Notes under the pieces: model-generated
Told to the model about the DNA's origin: nothing
Database searches by the model: none
What the model saw: only the letters and a program-made list of their open reading frames with translations
Shown here: one piece after another, positions 46,862 through 58,640 of the stretch
Layout: every line of letters begins with the position of its first letter
Position numbering within the stretch: the first letter of the stretch is position 1
Position numbers and translations under genes: made by a program
NCBI RefSeq assembly: GCF_010389155.1
Contig: NC_057762.1
Coordinates: forward strand, 35,958,055-36,022,054
DNA: 64,000 nt
Origin: Erigeron canadensis
Taxonomy: Eukaryota > Streptophyta > Magnoliopsida > Asterales > Asteraceae
Direction: 5' to 3'

Positions 46862-47054
46862 CAGGGGTGGTACCACATGGGGGCAAGGAAGGAGGGCAAA
46901 TGTCCCCCTCAAAATTTAGATTTTGTTCTTTTAAATTTTTCATCAATTTTAAAATTTTTTTATAGGTTTTTAACATTTTAACCCTTCTTATATTTATATT
47001 TCACGAATTTTTTAATTTTGCCCCATTTGGAATTTTTTTTTGGTACCGCCTCTG
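46862..47054. mobile_element. Small MITE with CAGRGGYGGTACC termini
   Basis: The left end is CAGGGGTGGTACCAC and the right end on the other strand is CAGAGGCGGTACC; ATGGGGGCAA and ATGGGGCAAA follow inside each end. Ends of the CAGAGGCGG type are widespread in plant hAT-related MITEs. Interior is T/A-rich and non-coding. Confidence 0.6.
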
Positions 47055-47905
47055 CTTCAAGTGACGATTTTCTCCCGGAATCGCATACCATTACGTGGTT
47101 GGAATGATACTTTATGATCAAATCATAACCTGATTTGTGGTATGAAGTAAACTGGAAGGTCGTCACATGTTCAAAACTTATCAAAACCAATTGAAGAAAA
47201 TATATATTCTCCTCCATGTGTGAGAATGATATTTTACCAAGCATTAGTTTATGCGGTGTGCATTCTAGTTACCAAAGTGATACATTGGACGATGAAGTTT
47301 TCACTCAGTAAATTTTTTATTTTATAATATATTGTGATACAATTACTAATGAATAGTGAACGATATATAAGTATTTATGTCATAATCGGATCGATTAACA
47401 TAATTACTTGCACAAATTCAACACTTATAATAAAACTAGATTAAACCGATGTGTTACATGTTACAGTTAGTTATTATAAACTTTTGTGAATAGATGACTC
47501 ACATTATATTGTCATACAAATAAAGGATGTGTCTTCCATATTTGAAGAATGAAATAACAATATATTTTAACATCAAAGACAATGTACACAAATGTATAAT
47601 AAGAGAAAAGAAAAAGAAGAACATGGAGAAGAGAAAGCTGTAGTGTCAAAAACCTACAAAGCAAAAGTCATATGGCAGAAATAAAAAGGGTCAAAACGTT
47701 AGTGTCCGTAAGCGGACTTGTGTTGTAATATAAATAATAATTGCATTTTATGCCTTAAAACGGCAAACAACATTTGTAATGATTACATTTTTCCAACTGC
47801 TTTTATGAAAAAGAATGCATTAATTCACAAGGCTTTGGCCAGTGTCACAGACTACCATATCATGCTGGGAAGAAAAGATTACAAACAACATTTTTTGCCT
47901 TTTTC
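47055..47905. other. Gene-free stretch downstream of the RPN10-like pseudogene
   Basis: Nothing coding recognised apart from the far 3' flank of the RPN10-like relic. The plus-strand frames near 47718-48071 are the antisense shadow of that relic. Confidence 0.45.
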
Positions 47906-48680
47906 TTATCCTTCTTCAAGCAGTAACGGACATTCTAGCTTTCTTAATATGCGAGACCTCTGTAGTCTCCTGCCAACAGTATTTTCATCTACGTCTTCCA
48001 TGTCCACAATGTGGCTGTTGTCATTAGTATTGACAAGAGTAACAAGTTCACCAAGTTGTTCCCTCCCATAATGGTATTTACCATACAGCATATCAAACTC
48101 ATCACTACCAAACTCCACACTTTCCCTTGTTATTATCAAGAAGTTGACAACATCTATATAAAGCGATACAATTAATTCTCTTTGAGCTCCTTTCCAAGTG
48201 GCTCAGTTAAAGTCCAATGCAGATCTATCGGACTAGCAGCAAAGAGATATATACAACTACCTGATTAGCAAAAACACATACACACATATACATGGATTGA
48301 TATACATATAAAACCATTAAGCATACATAGGATCAAATTGTGCGCATATATACCTTCCAACAAACACAAGTATCCTTTTTTCCATATATCTGAAATCCCA
48401 TAGAACAGACAATGCATCCTCCATTGATCTAATAAAAGAAATCTGCCCTATCGCCATAATTATAACGGAAAATACCTGAAAAGTGCATGCACAGACCCAT
48501 TTTTAAGTTCAACATACACTATTATTATTATCAATATTAATTAATGTATATATATAGCTATCTAATTAAAGAGAAGGAAGGAGACGATGGAGCTCAAATC
48601 ATTAGTAGGAGAAAGCTTGGGACCACGTATAGAAGAAGACGTTCCGAATATGCCCACACGATTCAATTCTCTGAATTACA
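47906..48680 (-). pseudogene. RPN10-like (26S proteasome VWA subunit) pseudogene
   Basis: Three decayed exons on the minus strand align with the gene at 59467-61280 and with canonical RPN10, the polyubiquitin receptor of the 19S regulatory particle. Exon 3-like (about 48575-48680) gives RVGIFGTSSSIRG then SPTNDL, matching the VGV...TPTSDL part of RPN10, but reaches it only after a frameshift. Exon 4-like (48354-48475) encodes MAIGQISFIRSMEDALSVLW and EKRILVFVG. Exon 5-like (47906-48232) encodes EPLGKELKEN, a frameshift at TAATTG, then IDVVNFL and LVTLVNTNDNSHIVDME. It also carries the extra KYHYGREQLGEL segment shared with the second copy. No first exon is found; a Helitron-like element begins at 48839. 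Not functional as read. Confidence 0.82.
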
Positions 48681-48838
48681 CTGTAACAAGCAGAGATCGA
48701 TCGAACAACTTCATTCATACTTATTAATTACAAGGACGGGTGCTCCAATCATCAATACTTACAAACAGTTAATTGTTACAAATACAATGTCGTTATGTTG
48801 TTTTGGACCACCAACTAATCAACACGCATATATCTATA

Positions 48839-49163
48839 TCTATACTATATTATAAAGCAGATTTCTCCTAGATTTTTAACATTGAACTTGAAATTTTCAA
48901 TATTGATTTTAATTACTTTCCCAAAATGCCCCTCCTATCTATTATATATTTACCTAAAATAACTACAATACCCTTTCTCTCTCCTCCATAAATCATTTAT
49001 TCCTCCAATTCATTTAAAATCTTTTATCTCAAAAACCGTACAACGATAAATTATAAAAATTGTATTGGTGTTCTTATAATTTCATGCTCTTTCATTAGAG
49101 ATGTCATTCGATATACTTTCGACAAATTTTTAAATCCAAGGGCGGAGCCCGTACGGCTTTCAT
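48839..49163 (+). mobile_element. Helitron-like element, family 2, copy C
   Basis: Starts TCTATACTATATTATAAAGC after an A. Its 3' part has the GGGCGGAGCCC hairpin and CGTACGG, as in 18781-19118, but the final CTAG is replaced by CTTTC. The body is A/T-rich and non-coding. Confidence 0.6.
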
Positions 49164-49429
49164 AAAACTTACTTCATCAAATAATAAAATTCATAAAAGT
49201 TGAAAAGCTTTAATTAGATATAGTTAGAAACCAAATTCAAGTTATAATTAGATTACAAAGAACAAACCTATGATTCAAATTATGTTGAATTCACCTAGTA
49301 ATTGATAATAGGTTTTATAAAACGTAAAATCACCACCACGAAAAGGATAAAAAACTATATTACAATGTGATATATAATATTGGCTGCTTCCATAGAACAA
49401 TATCGTGGCAACATATACTTAAGTGAAGT

Positions 49430-49705
49430 GGTCATATTGGATCCTTGGGAACCATCACAAGTACGACCGACATCTATTTATTTAAACGAGAATGCCGTGT
49501 CATCCAGCGGAGCCTAGAAGAAGATGACTCGTGCAGACAACTGACTCCTATTCAATAGAAAAGAATAGCCAAACCAACCCAGCTGGCTGGTCAATCTCAG
49601 AAAGAAGATAGGCCGGCAAACCGGAGACGTACGACCACGGTCCCGACCTTACCAGCACCGGGGGTGTACTAATCAATGAACCCCGGAAACCTACTTTCTT
49701 TTCTG
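49430..49705. other. GC-richer island, possible organelle-derived insert
   Basis: This block is clearly less AT-rich than its surroundings and contains phrases such as GGCCGGCAAACCGGAGACG, CCACGGTCCCGACCTTACC and CAGCACCGGGGGTGTACT. No open frame stands out. The style recalls plant mitochondrial DNA, so a nuclear mitochondrial insertion is possible, but an LTR fragment is an alternative. Confidence 0.3.
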
Positions 49706-51123
49706 ACAAAATCAACCAAGCCAATATTTTCCAATTTTAAAAATAGATTTTAAATTCATACGGTTTCTATTATGATATAAAATGTGATTTTTTACTTTTA
49801 TTTTTGTAAGATTTTGTTTATATATAGATTTTATTTTTATTTAATTTAATAGTTTTAGATAATATAATTTTGTAGATTTATATATTGTAATAAAATATAG
49901 AGATGCCACATAGGATAAAGACCTAGGTGGCCATTTTTAAAAATAACTTTAAATTGTAGAAGGCTTTAAAACGTTATGATAACTATTATTTTAATATTTA
50001 TATAGATAAAATACGAATAACGAGTATTAGGGAACATGGAGGAAAATATATATATATAGTATAGGAAATTTAATTTACGCCCCCAGTCCTTGCACTTTGC
50101 TAATTTTAACGTTTCTCTCCTTTTCTATTAATTGTCGGTTTTTTCCTATCCCAGTAATGCTTTTAGTTATTTTATATCATATGCGAGTAATCCACAAAGA
50201 AAAATGATGGAAAATATATATATTGCACTTTGCACACCTTTCCCTACATTATATATCAACTTGAGAGTTTTCTCAGTTAATAATGTACTTCTTTACAACT
50301 ACTTCATCATCGTTTCAAACACCAATTACCCGACTCATATATCAGCAGATGTTATCAATATGTAAAACTACATTGTTTGTGGTTCACTTCAGAGTTCTGT
50401 CTTTATACATTGGTACAATAAAACTATTCCAAGTTTAGAAACTGTTTATTATATATTTTGGCCCATATCCTCGACGTTAACCCACACTGAACAGCCACTA
50501 AAGTTGCTGAATCAAGAAGTTGGACCGTCCTGTCTTGAGTTCAAACAGGTTATCTCAGGTTAAGGGGCTCAATTTTCTTGCAACACATCAGTTCAAACAA
50601 AATATATATCAGATCAAGTTTCTGAACTTCACTATATTACATTACATACAGAAACATCAAATAAGAAGGTTTTACACAAACCATATGATCAGAAACTGCA
50701 ATCTTTAAATTCTATATATATATTCTGAAAACCTCTTGGATACTTCCAGGAGTTATACATGTTGTTCTACTATAAGATGATATAAATAAAAACTAAAACT
50801 TATAGAAGCACGTCCTTTTTAACATTCCCCTACTACATACATTCCTATAAAGGGAAAAAAAATAAAAAAAAGAGCTACGACTTTCATAAACCGCGATACC
50901 CATCTTCTCTGTCACAAACTAGCCATCGTTCGTTTTAAAAGAAAAGAAAGAAAGAAAACACTCATGTTAAAATCCAAAATGCACACACTGCCACTTTTTC
51001 TCAAGAATCGTTCTTTAGTGTTTTATTTTGCCATCTTTACAAGAACGATGGTTTGCTTTTAACGAAGAGAACCAAGTATAATGGTCTAAAAAGTCAACTC
51101 TTGAAAACAATGGTCTTTTGGTA
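49706..51123. other. Gene-free stretch and 3' flank of the HMG/SINA gene
   Basis: AT-rich, with a (TA)n tract near 50048-50058. Short plus-strand frames at 50132-50365 and 50520-50708 have no recognisable content. The last ~300 bases probably hold the 3' UTR of the minus-strand gene. Confidence 0.45.
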
Positions 51124-54100
51124 TCAAACTTCACCTAAATCTGAAGGGTTCCATATACAAACCTCTAAATTCAGCTCACCGGATGAATTTAGATACCCAA
51201 ATGGGACCAACAGAAAATCAGCTGGAGGTATACCTTCAACTCGACCAGGAAGAGTCTGTGTGAATGACTTCAACCTTAATGAGCTATTACCTCTTTCTGA
51301 CACGAGACAATAAAGAAAGCGCTCATTACTGGTACTCGGTCCAATACAGGTTACCATTACAGTGTGCCCAATATTTTCAGTCCCTTTATTCAGTAGGAAA
51401 AGAATACCATCATCTTCAGCTTGAAGCACAAGGAAGGTTTCATCCATGCCTAAAGATACGGGTAACGGGGAGTTATACTGGAAACGTCTTCCAGAATCCC
51501 AATGTTTAGTGCTGAAATGATCTGATAATTCTTGAAATAAACCAGTGAAGTTGCAGTTCAAAAGCGGGCATGTGGATTGATCTGTGTACATACTTCTATT
51601 GTCATGAGGATTTGTGTTTGTATAATCTAATGGGGCTTTGTAGCCATAGTTATCGATCCGTATAGGCGGAGCATTTTCATTCTTGTAAGCAAATGGTACA
51701 TTTTCCTGTGGTAGTACCAATCATGTATTAGATTATTTCATTCTATAAATAATATTTATGTGATTTAGAAGTTTTTCATTATCATATTGGTGTTAGTTTT
51801 ACCAGATTTTCTTCCTGTCGAACAAGAGTACCACGATTAACTCTGGTAGCCACCTCTCTTAATGGAAGCACGTCCGTATGATACCTGTCATGCAACAACC
51901 CTAATCCAAGACCTCTCTCCTTGCAAATCACCTGCACAAAACCATAATCTGTGAACTTGAATGAAGATATAAGAAACATGAGTAGTCAATGATACGGCAG
52001 TGTTGACCCATTTACTTGCAAATGGGCTGATTTGGGTTAAACTTGATCTCTAATGGGTCAGATGGTCGGCCCACAAAAAACTTAAAAAGTCTATGTTTAC
52101 CCAATAAAAACTTGTAAAGAATTTTATTTGTACATTCAGATTGTTATCGTAATATAGTATTGTTTCTCTAATCATAATTCATGCATTCATATAAGGTGCA
52201 GTATTAATCCCCTTATTTATAGAAAGAACAGTATTATAACAAAAATCACTGGATCTTTATGTGATGGTCTGTTAGCTATAGAAAACCAAATACAATTATT
52301 TGATGAATATACAAAGATAGAGTTCTTTGTAGTGTGAGTGTAACGTATATGTCTACTACGTATATACATACATACACAGTTACACACACAGCATACCTCT
52401 CCACATCCGTAACCACCAAGCTCTTTCTCCTGTTTTTCTCTCTCGGAAATAGCTTCCTCTGTCCACAAGGATAAGCATGGAACCACAACAGGACCCGGTT
52501 CACAAGCACCTCCAATGGCAACACTCTCATAGTAAAATATCTGTGGATGTTTACACATCTTAGATTTCCAAACAAAAATTTCATAAAAAAGCAGAATACA
52601 TATAAATCCATTCTCTATTACCTGAAGAAACAGAAGACAACCACCCACGGCACGTTGTTTCCCTTGACGATAACGAGACACTTCCCTAACGAGCCTGTCA
52701 AGCAAGAATTTTGCCCAATTGTATTCATGGATACAATCCATATCAGTCAAAAGATGAAGAAACGAAGGGCTAACATCTAGCCTTGCTGTAGGACAAAGAA
52801 GTGTCCCTAAAACATACAAAAGAAACGCTCTTTTAAAATCATCTCCTCCTTCTGGTTGAGCCAATCTTTCTTCAAGAAAACGAACTGAAATTCCTCTATT
52901 TGAGGCATTGTATTTTTGGCGCAACTCTGCAACTAAGTCATCAGGACCTGAGTTGACCACATCCTTACCATTAGCTGGTAATCCCATTACAAGTTCCACG
53001 TCATGAGGGTATAAAGGAATCCGTTCGCCACAAATCTCTAAGCTACGTCTAATGGTGTTGAATCTTTCTAGCAACCATAAGCACAAACTTCGCCTCAAAG
53101 TTCTACACTTGAGATCAAGTAGACTACCAAATCCCATACTTTTCACATCTTCTTTTTGTTCAGGTGTGAAATGTTTTAACACGTTGACTAAACGACCAGG
53201 GGAACACCTGGTGACTAGGTTGGCCTGCATAGCAATGCCCATTAAGTAAAATATAAAAGGAAACCAACAAATAATTAAAGAGAACTGCCATGTTATCACC
53301 TGCTTTCTAGGTTTAGGTTCACGGGCAGGAGCAGAGCTCAAGTAGTCATCCCAAACTTCACGGGCTCGTTTTGTGTATTTTGCTTTTTCTTCAAGAGTCA
53401 TCACTTTCCAAGCATCTGAAGCTGCTTTTGTCGCCTAAAAAGAGTATCCAATCAACTCAGTTAGCATTTTTACACGAGAAAAAATTGGATCATCAAAACT
53501 TAAATCCAGGCCATGACACTTACAACTTTCAGACCAGATGATTCGGGATGGGAAGCGCTATATTCCTTAATAAATTCCCGGCTAGAACATCATTCACAAC
53601 GAGATACGTCAGTAACAGATATTTATAACTCCAGCATATGATTAAGTACCAAAAAGCAGTATACATTTATTACCTAAAATGTACCCAAGAGCAAGCCGGA
53701 CGAGGTGTCCCATTTTGCTTCTTCTTTTTCTTCCTCCTGCTTCCTTCAAGTTCTACAACCTCCATTTCTTTTCTCTTCCCCATCAAGGAATCATTTTCAC
53801 TCGGCATCTATTCCAGAAAATAATACATAAAACTCATTAATATATAATCAACAAAAAACAATACCAAAAAACCCCTTGAGCTAACAAACAGCTCTAAAAG
53901 TTCACTAAAACCCATTTCACAAAATTAACATTTCTTATTTTAATAATTAAAACATTAATTGATCAAAAATATATACTGTATAATCACACTAACCACCGAT
54001 TTTAGCCTAATTTACAATTATCCCCAAAAAGATATAAACTTAAATTCAGATAAAAACACTCATAGCACACTCAAATTAATACCAGATTACAAACAAGCAA

Positions 54101-54361
54101 AAACCCAATTTCACATTTACAAAAAGCATCAAACTTGTAATATAATAATCAAAAATCGAACACACCCACATATATTTACAACAAAACCGATCATAAACTC
54201 ATAAAGTTTCCACCTTTATATAACAAAACTCAATAATGTAAATTAAAAATTGTATAAATATGAAAAGGGTTGATGAATCAATTAATCAATCAATCAGTAC
54301 ATACCATTGGTGAGAAAATGTCAGTCCCATCATCAAAATTAGGAGAGCTATCAGTAACCAT
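51124..54361 (-). CDS. HMG-box / transposon-type plant domain / RING-less SINA-TRAF-like fusion protein, 613 aa
   Basis: Eight minus-strand exons: 54305-54361, 53674-53807, 53524-53581, 53300-53434, 52622-53224, 52397-52540, 51803-51931, 51124-51705; sum 1842 nt with all phases consistent. Residues ~25-53 hold a lysine-rich nuclear signal (RRKKKKKQNG). Residues ~54-124 form an HMG box (PRPACSWVHFSREFIKEY, DAWKVMTLEEKAKYTKRARE). Residues ~130-377 match the globular domain found in many plant transposon-linked and Ulp1-linked proteins: MGFGSLLDLKCRTLRRSLCL, PLYPHDVELVMGLP, LLYVLGTLLCPTA, GGCLLFLQ. The C-terminal ~190 residues are a SIAH-type C2H2 finger (CPLLNCNFTG...HFSTKH) plus SINA/TRAF-like beta domain ending LVPFGYLNSSGELNLEVCIW. 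No RING is present, so E3 ligase activity is not expected on its own. I infer a nuclear DNA-binding adaptor; function unknown. Confidence 0.9.
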
Positions 54362-54639
54362 TAATTCAAGAAAGTTTTGATTTTTATTAAATGGGGTTTG
54401 ATAAGAATGAGAAGTGAATTTGGGTTTGGATTAGTATAACAGATAATTGAAAAGGGGAATGAAGGTGTTGTTTTTATTATTGTTTTGTTTTGATTCTGAT
54501 CGGATGCCAATTGAAACTGCCCCCCATCTTTGCATTCTTACTGATAGTGGTGATATTTTACATAATTGGTCCCTATTTTATGGATTGTCTTTCGTATGTG
54601 GCCTGGTTTTGATAATTTTGATAAAAAAAACATTTTAGA

Positions 54640-54795
54640 GACAAAGATCAAGGGTTCAATCTTTACTCCACGTAAAGACCGGGCCACCGAGGGTCATTTC
54701 TTATCATTTAAATAGAATCTTAAGCAGCTTATTTATCTAGGTAGACGTAAGACTGTCTACATCTCAATCTCCTCTATACACTATCGAGTTATTAG
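54640..54795 (+). mobile_element. SINE-like element
   Basis: AAGGGTTCAATCTTTACTCC resembles a pol III B box, and GGTAGACGTAAGACTGTCTA with CATCTCAATCTCC resembles the GTAAGGCTGCGTACAT part of plant Au-type SINEs. Ends are uncertain. It lies upstream of the HMG/SINA gene. Confidence 0.35.
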
Positions 54796-55260
54796 ATCAA
54801 AATGTTGATGTCATATAGCTTTTTAAACTTTTTAGATTTAATTTTAATTTAATAAATTAAATAATTATTATTTCTTTATATATATATTTGTAGACATTAT
54901 TTATTAATATTATTTAGTGATATAACTATGGAAATTAATATTTTTTAAATCTTTATATCATTTTTCATCTTTAAAATCAAATTTTGACTTTTTTGTTAAA
55001 TAAAATTTTCATTTCAATTGGTATGATACACATATTGACATAACTTTTCAATAATTACTCAACAATTTTTAGTTAATGAAGAACTGGAAAAAAAAAACAA
55101 ATACCATTACTTAGCAAGACCTCTAATTGATAATGTATTTATTTTCCAACCGGCCGGTCACCGTTAACCGGAATCTCATAGACCATCAATCTAACTTCAC
55201 GTTTTTTTAGTGGTTCAATTTTTACTCAGTTTAACATGTCATTAATTATATTATATTCCC
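54796..55260. other. AT-rich, possibly Helitron body
   Basis: Leads into the Helitron 3' end at 55261-55302. The 5' end of that element could not be fixed. Nothing coding seen. Confidence 0.4.
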
Positions 55261-55302
55261 CGCGTAATCCCATACTGCGTATTACGCGCAATTATAATCT
55301 AG
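55261..55302 (+). mobile_element. Helitron 3' terminus
   Basis: A perfect 8-bp stem CGCGTAAT (55261-55268) with ATTACGCG (55281-55288), then CAATTATAATCTAG, with CTAG at 55299-55302 followed by T. This is the canonical Helitron 3' structure. The matching TC start upstream is not resolved. Confidence 0.7.
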
Positions 55303-56001
55303 TTACTCATAAAATAAATGGCTACAAATTATTGAAGAATTATACTTTTATAAAAAAAAAAAAAGAGTTACACGATTAATATACTCGTATAAAAAACAGA
55401 AGACATTATTAGAACTGAAATAAATTATCAAGTATTTTTTCATTTTTTGTATTTTTTTTTATTATTGTTGTTTGTTCTAACTAAAAATCCTCGTGGGCTT
55501 ATTTTAATTTGAGTGTAACGATTTCATCATATACTTTAGTTTAGTACTTTAGTTACCCTTTGAAATTCACTCAAATTTGGTATACCTAATTTCTAATGTC
55601 ATAAATCATATCAAATCTAATAATTCTAAGTTTCTAACTCAAAATATGATAGAAAGTTAGACAATTACATTACATTACAATTAAACAAAACTATAAAATG
55701 GAATTTACACTTTTCAGTCTCACTATCCTATTTGTTAACAATCAAATCATTTATAAGTTAAGTATCTTGAAGTGTAAGTAACTTTTATATTTTTCCTATT
55801 GTATGAATGTAACTTTCATTTGGTTCATTGTATGCAACTAACCTGTTAAATTTAAACGATTAATGTAAATTTTTTACATTGACCAATCAAAAACTTCTAC
55901 GTGGTAGCTCATATGGTGTGCCATGTATACACTTTTACGTTATTTTTTGTTTTTTGGGCTTGTTGGTGGCCGTAATTTGTCGGCCATCACCAGTATTTCA
56001 G
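55303..56001. other. Gene-free stretch upstream of the PILS pseudogene
   Basis: AT-rich until about 55880. No exons for the N-terminal half of a PILS protein can be found, so the pseudogene is 5' truncated. Confidence 0.5.
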
Positions 56002-57585
56002 GTTTACTGTCATTGTGACAGGTTTTGGGAACACGGGTAATTTGATTTTAGCGATAGTTGGTTCGGTTTGTCATAGTGCAGACAATCCGTTTGGGCCAGA
56101 TTGTCATACTGCTGGTACTGCTTATGTATCTTTGGCTCAATGGGTGTCCGTGTTACTAGTTTATACTTTAGTTTACCATATGATGGAACCACCAATGGAA
56201 TATTATGAAGTTGTGGAAGAAGATGGTGAAATTGAGATAGAATCTTCCCGTAAACGATCTCAAGGGTGTTTGGCTTAGTTTTTTTTTTTCTTTAGCTTCT
56301 AGCTTATTTGCTTATTTTGAAGAACAAAAGCTAATTTAGTGTTTAATTTGACTTTTGAGTTTATGGCTTTTAAGCTTATATAAGTCATTTTATAGAAGCT
56401 ACTCCAACATTGGTTTTGAAACAAAAGCTTTTGGCTTTTTTTTTGTAAGGATATTGTAAAGACTCTTGTGTCCCTTCTTCCTTCAATCTGTTTCTTTCCA
56501 CCTTGTGGCTTGTCTGCCAGGAAAACAGATGAGGTATCTTCCACTCTATTCTGATAATCTATTTCACAATCAATGGCCAATACTTACATATTTTAATTGT
56601 TGACATATATACATGGCTTGTTTAGTTATCTTTTCAATGGACATAATCAATTTATAAAATGATTTAAACTATGATTTCTTTTTTCTTTCTATAATCATAA
56701 TCGATAATCAATGAGGCAAGATTGCTTTGTCAAGAATACTTTCTTTGAAATATAAATCTTTTTGTTCAGCACCACATCTGTATAAACACTTTAATCCATG
56801 GATTACTACATCTCTATAAACAATGATTAGATTATATAAAATATATGCTTATATATAACTAATAAAAACAAAGTAGATACATATGAAATATAAACATGTC
56901 TTTTTTGGTCATTTACAAACATAAGCTAAATAAAAAAAAGCTAAGCCAAACATTCAAAAAGAGTTTATCGGCTTATAAAATATAAGCTAATTCAAACACT
57001 AAAAAAAAGCTTATAAACTTATAAATAAAAGCATTATCAAAAAAGCATAAGCCTAAATACAAAAGATAGGCCAAACACTCCCTCAGTAGGCCACTTCTAC
57101 ATAAGCACAATGGCCTGGTATGGAAGAGAAAGAGACAGAACATTGCAAAACCCCGTTTATTACACGGGTTTTTGCAAGTATATCTGACAGACTTCCACAC
57201 CGGACCCTGATTCATTGGAAGATGCAGTAGCTGAGGGTTGGTTCTTAGTGGAATGATAGTTGAGGGTCCTAATGAGTCTAGACTGGGGCTACGAACCACA
57301 GTTGGGATTCTAGTTGCAAGGCTTTTGATTCTTCCTGTGTTAGGTATTGGGGTTGTGTTCTTGGCCGATAAAATGAATTTGTTGATACAAGGCGATGGGA
57401 TGTTCCAGTTTGTGCTTTTGTTGCAATACACCACACCAAGTGCCATCTTATTTGGTGCAATCGCGAGTTAAGGGTTATGCCGTTAGTGAAGCTTCAGCTT
57501 TACTCTTTTGGCAACACATTTTCGCGTTATTTTATCTTTCGATGTATTCCATCATCTACTTCAAGTTGTTGCATACTTATATATG
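56002..57585 (+). pseudogene. PIN-LIKES (PILS) auxin carrier pseudogene, 3' part, split by a MITE
   Basis: PILS proteins are ER auxin transporters with ten membrane helices. The first surviving exon starts after TTTCAG (56001) and reads RFTVIVTGFGNTGNLILAIV, GSVCHSADNPFGPDC, AQWVSVLLVYTLVYHMMEPP, EYYEVVEEDGEIE. A MITE then inserts at 56264 and supplies a stop. After the MITE the frame resumes with WPGMEEKETEHCKTPFITRV, shifts frame, gives DSLEDAVAEG, then lacks about 80 residues covering the next loop and helices, and continues LVLSGMIVEGPNESRLGLRT, VARLLILPVLGIGVV, FVLLLQYTTPSAILFGAIAS. A one-base loss creates a stop after IAS; the last segment is GYAVSEASALLFWQHIFALF and ends YFKLLHTYI. N-terminal half absent. 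Clearly non-functional. Confidence 0.92.
56264..57081. mobile_element. MITE inserted in the PILS pseudogene
   Basis: Left terminus GGGTGTTTGGCTTAG; right terminus on the other strand GAGTGTTTGGCCTATC. Both subterminal regions are full of AAGCTTATAA/TTATAAGCTT-type words in opposite orientation. CTCAA before and CTCAG after the element may be a target-site duplication. Length about 818 bp, non-coding. Confidence 0.65.
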
Positions 57586-58257
57586 AATGTATGATGCATA
57601 AATTGATGCATATATTGTTTCAAGATTTGATTTTCAGCAAGTGTAGAGGTTGAACCGTTGAAGCATCTTGAAGTTCAATCAGCAACTAGTAAATTTTCCC
57701 ATGAAATATTACTTTATGATATTGATATTATTTTCATAGTTTTACACTTTTATCTGCAGCAAGTGAATATCATGTAATCATGTATTATGGTGTCAAACCT
57801 GGAATCACCCATTTTTCGGCTAGCCAAAAGCCAAGCCTAGTCGAGCCAAAAACAAAGGCGACTATAAAGCGGCTCACAACGATGCGAGCGTGCTAAGTGC
57901 GCCACTAAAACGTCACATTACGCCTCATCGCCTACGACCTAGTCCCAGACCTGGGCGCGTTAGATGCCTCGCACTCTCATTGCTAACTTGGGGTGTGACC
58001 CTTTATAAGAAATTATTATTCCCCCAATACTTGATCTTATAAAAGATTTTTTATTAATAATAAGCTCGTCATATAGATTTAATAATTAAAAAATATTTAA
58101 AAAATAGAAGATTAATGAGGATGGAGAATTAGGCTAAAGGAAGGAGATTAGGGGTGCCAAGTATACCCCTAACCTCCTCCTTTTTTTAGTTATATTATAA
58201 ATAGATAGTATAGATAATCAATGGTTAAGATATGTTAAAATATGATGATATTATTAT
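57586..58257. other. 3' flank of the PILS relic and a GC-richer repeat block
   Basis: 57785-57990 is unusually GC-rich, with words such as GCGGCTCACAACGATGCGAG, AGTGCGCCACTAAAACG and CCAGACCTGGGCGCG. It looks like part of a dispersed repeat rather than a gene. The rest is AT-rich. Confidence 0.35.
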
Positions 58258-58361
58258 TAAAAAAAATACTTTTATGTTAACTATGTACACTATTCGACGT
58301 CGTCTCTACCACCAATAGTGGCCACCATGACCATCGTTGTATTACGCGGGTACTGTACTAA
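58258..58361 (+). mobile_element. Family 1 Helitron, copy C, 3' fragment
   Basis: Contains ACTATTCGACGTCGTCTCTA, CCACCATGACCAT and TTACGCGGGTACTGTACTAA, matching the 3' half of 1572-1882 and 45000-45242. The terminal CTAA still fits CTRR, but no T follows and the 5' half is lost. Confidence 0.5.
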
Positions 58362-58640
58362 GATGTTTTATTATCAAATTAAATATAGATGTATATATAT
58401 TATTGTATAAGAAATGAGTCGTATTTGAAGATAGATTGAAGATAGAGAATTAAAGATAAAAAGAAAAGAAAAAATATATAAAATAAAATCTACGTATAAA
58501 TAACTGAATTGACAAGACATGTTTAAACTATTCTTAAGTAATTAAGTGTATGGGTTGTGATAATATAAAAATTAAAATTTGTGTAAGTAAGACACACTGT
58601 GATTTAACCAACTCCATTTAAGTGGGTTCGTTAAAACTGT

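Noticed and set aside
47718..48071. 117-aa plus-strand frame
   Set aside because: Antisense shadow of the RPN10-like pseudogene, where the minus strand shows clear RPN10 homology.
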